From NCBI GenBank assembly GCA_905160935.1, contig CAJHZI010000566.1:1221204-1285203 (forward strand): a stretch of 64,000 bases of DNA, read 5' to 3'. The stretch comes from Enchytraeus crypticus (taxonomy: Eukaryota; Annelida; Clitellata; Enchytraeida; Enchytraeidae). This document shows, piece after piece, positions 52,701 through 56,614 of this stretch (position 1 is the first letter of the stretch; every line of letters begins with the position of its first letter). The translations under genes and the position numbers were made by a program. The notes beneath the pieces are model-generated. The model was not told the DNA's origin, did not search any database, and saw only the letters and a program-made list of their open reading frames with translations.

Positions 52701-55371
52701 AATCAATTCTTACTTCACATTAATGTAATATCTGGCTAATAATTTTAAAACATCACCTGATAACAGTTGATTTGTCCTTACAAAAAATTAAATTAGAAGC
52801 TGTAAACAAAGGTCTGAACTACATTGTAGGAGACGTACCGGTTTAATATTCTTTGCATAAAATTAAATTAGAAGCTGTAAATAAAGGAATTAACTATATT
52901 TCAGGAGACGTACCGGTTTAATATTCTTTGCATAAAATTAAATTAGAAGCTGTAAATAAAGGTATGAACTACATTGCAGGAGACGTACCGGGCTGCTCGT
53001 CTAACGCAACGATATACGAGGACAGTGACCTAGGCATACCCCGCTGTCCCGAGAACTCGTGGCTTGTTATGGTTCTCTTCTCCATATACCTCATCCTCAC
53101 TAACATCCTCCTCATCAACCTACTCATTGCTATGTTCAGGTAAGCCTGCACTCAGCATTCAATCAATCGATCAATGGATCGATTGATAGATTTATTTATA
53201 TATTTATATGGCGTCAATGCATTTGATAAAGTATGAATAATATAAGAATAGTGGAGCTATTGGAGGCCATGGCTGAAGAAAGTGAAAAGTTTGGATTGAA
53301 AATTAATCAAAGCTCGTTCATCATTCAATCTATAAATCGATCGTTTTTAAATAGTTTTATTTTCATCATAGCATTATTCTAATATTATAATTCTAATATT
53401 ATAATTATATCATTGTAATCTATCGTATGCATTCTAATGAATAATTTATCTTTTCATTCTGTTCTTTTCCTGGATTAAGATTTTTCGAAATCTTTCAATC
53501 TTCGTTGATTACAGGAAAATCGGTCATTCCAGGCATTTAAATGCTACAAGCCAATCAATCAATAAGAATTTAACGTCGGGTTCCTCGTCATAAGGTAATG
53601 CCAGGGACGTCTCTAGCAGATCTGCACAAACAGGCGCCGAAACAAGATGACCGTTGTGAACTTGTGATATTCCAGGTCTTTGTGTGATCACTGCGCCCTG
53701 CTGCTCTGTATTGCAAGTCAGCTGCATTGAATAAAATAAAACCGTTACAAAATCGTATTTAACTTCCATTTCTTCATCGAAGAATAATAAGAGGGACGTC
53801 TTATAATAAAGAATACCATCCAATCATTATAATATAATACAACAATTCTATTTTTAGCTACACGTTCTCCAACGTTCAGGAGAACTCTGAGAAGGTCTGG
53901 AGGTTCTACAGATACGGTCTGATCAAGGAGTACTTCGCTAAGCCCACTCTAGCTGCACCCCTCATCATCTTCAGCCACGCCTACCGCCTTGTCAAAACTC
54001 TCATCAGATACTGCAGGAAACAGAAGAAGCCCATCAAGAACGATTTCAGTGAGTGACATTTTTAGTTCATGTTGCTTCAAGAATCACCTCGATAAGATCT
54101 GTTTGTATTTCTTGTTGATAAGATCTCTTTGTATTACATGTTGCTTCAAGAATCACCTCGATAAGACCTGTTTGTATTTCATTTTGATAAGATCTCTTTG
54201 TATTTCATGTTGCTTCAAGAATCACCTTGATAAGATCTGTTTGTATTTCATGTTGATAAGATCTTTTTGTATTTCATGTTGCTTGAAGAATCATCCAGAT
54301 AAGAGCTGTTTGTATTTCATGTTGCTTCAAGAATCGTCTCCCATAAGAGCAGCTGCTGCTGTTCGAGCAATTTGTTGCATCTAAATCGTTTTAATTGAGT
54401 TTTATTTAATTTCTGTTGATTTTGGAAGTTGAATATATCAAAAGTGATAAGGAATCGCTATTTGTTGTTCTTGGAACATAGTTAGATCAAGAACGATATC
54501 AGCAATCGCCATTTGCATTCAACTAAAAAGAATAAAAAAATAATAAAAGAATAAAAAATAAAAAGAATAAAAAAAACGGTTTCGTTATGAACTGTAAAGC
54601 TGTATCAGTTGTTATTTATTTCAGCACTTATTTTATTTATATGTAACTGTTGGGCAGCATGTGAAATTACGTAAAGTAAACGTGAGCCGCTTAGAACGGA
54701 CATGGATGTTAAGAAGTTTTAATTAGATCATGCAAGATAGTTTTGCGGAGTATATTGGCAATACTTCATGTCATATTTCTCTTCAATTTCTACAGAATAG
54801 TAGCGGATCTATTAATGCTTGACTTTCTTTCACTTTTTGGAGAAAAAACCTAAAAATATGCTAGAAGATTTTGCCAGAATTTTGTAGAGAGATATGATTT
54901 TTTTTTAAATCACGTGATTCCCTGCATTCTGCATACAAATATTAGTCAATTAATGCTTAATAGGTTTTATTTAATACAGTGACTATTTTCACAGACCCAA
55001 TGGATTGATACCTTTCTTCTTCGTCTTCGTCTTCTTCTTTTTCTTCTAGTTCACTGCCTAATGGCAGGTCCATAGCACATCTTTTATCTGTCTCTCTGTA
55101 CCAACTATTTCAAGAACTTCATTGTTTTAGTTCTGCATGCCATGTATATATGATACCTTTCAACTTTGGACTGATTTTCTGAATTTTGAAATTTGCACCG
55201 ATTTTGGACCTTCTTTTTGCTCGCCAGCTTGATTTTTACTCAATAGTGCTCTATGTTGTGATTGATGACTGTAGAACTCTAATTGTTGTGTTATTGTTAT
55301 TATTATTATTATTATTTTATTTAACCCGGTGTAAAGATCCTGGGTTATTATTATTATTATTATTATTTTTA

Positions 55372-55412
<41 letters not shown>

Positions 55413-56439
55413 TCAACGTATCAATATTTCTACCACAGAGCAGCAGTTCAGCCCGGATCGCAACCGACACCTGGCCGAATTCGAAAGATCTGGAATGTAC
55501 GACTTCTACCAGGCGAGGAAGATGGAGCAACAAGAAGGGCTTGACCATAAAGTTTCGAATACTAGCCAAAGGTCAGTTGTTTTCAACCTATATTTTTATT
55601 AAATTTATTTTTATTTTTTCACACCTCTTCGCACCACTTTTTTTCACCCTGCCTGACTGTTTTTTGATCACCGGACCGGTATCGTGTAGGATCTGTTTCT
55701 TTCTCTTCGGCACATGTTTGTTCAGTTAGTTTGGGGTGAATCGATTTGTAGTGACATGTAATGAGGACGTCCCTGACATCATAATTGCATGAGGAAACGG
55801 ACTTTAAACCTTTATTATTTAAATTATTATTATTAAAACCTTTTGGATGACCAAATGGATTGCGTGCATGTCTGATAAGCAATAGGCTTTCGGTTTGAAT
55901 CCCAGCTCGATTCAGTTTAACAGCAACCGTTGTGATAGAGAAACGAACATTATACCTAGAGTTTTATTAAATTGCTGAAGCTGAATTCTTACATCGCGCA
56001 ACCAATGGTAATCAATGATAGCGCAAATTTTAAAAGAGCCTGTTTTGCAAAAATCTCAAAAATAATTCAGAGTTTAAAACTTGACTTACTGATTGACAGA
56101 GAGGTTATCAAATTGACCCTATTTTTATGTGTATCCTGTAGAACATATCATCATCATCAGTTCCTCTTCTTTCTGTACAGAACCTAGGGCGGCAACATTC
56201 CTCCATTCGTTACTATCATCAGCAATCTTCACTGCTTCTTCACATGAAATGTTTAATGCTCTCAAATACTTGTTGATCCTGCTTAGTGGAGAACATTTAG
56301 TAACCATAAAATTTACCAGTAGTTATATTGTATGGTTACTATACATGTATGTTCAATAGTATTCTGCAGCATTAGAGTCGACTAGTAGACGAATCTATTC
56401 TATTATAGTACATGTCGCTGCTACTGAAAAACATCTCTT

Positions 56440-56470
<31 letters not shown>

Positions 56471-56565
56471 ATCTGTCTCTCTCTCTCTGTCTCTCTTTCT
56501 CTCTCTCTATCTGTCTCTCTCTCTATCGGTCTCTCTCTCTCTGTCTCTCTCTCTCTGTCTGTCTG

Positions 56566-56614
<49 letters not shown>

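Noticed and set aside
53989-54384. Continuation of exon 22 frame into a 131-residue ORF
   Set aside because: The frame is not the TRPM frame and is made of the 70-bp intronic repeat; the donor at 54049 is strong.
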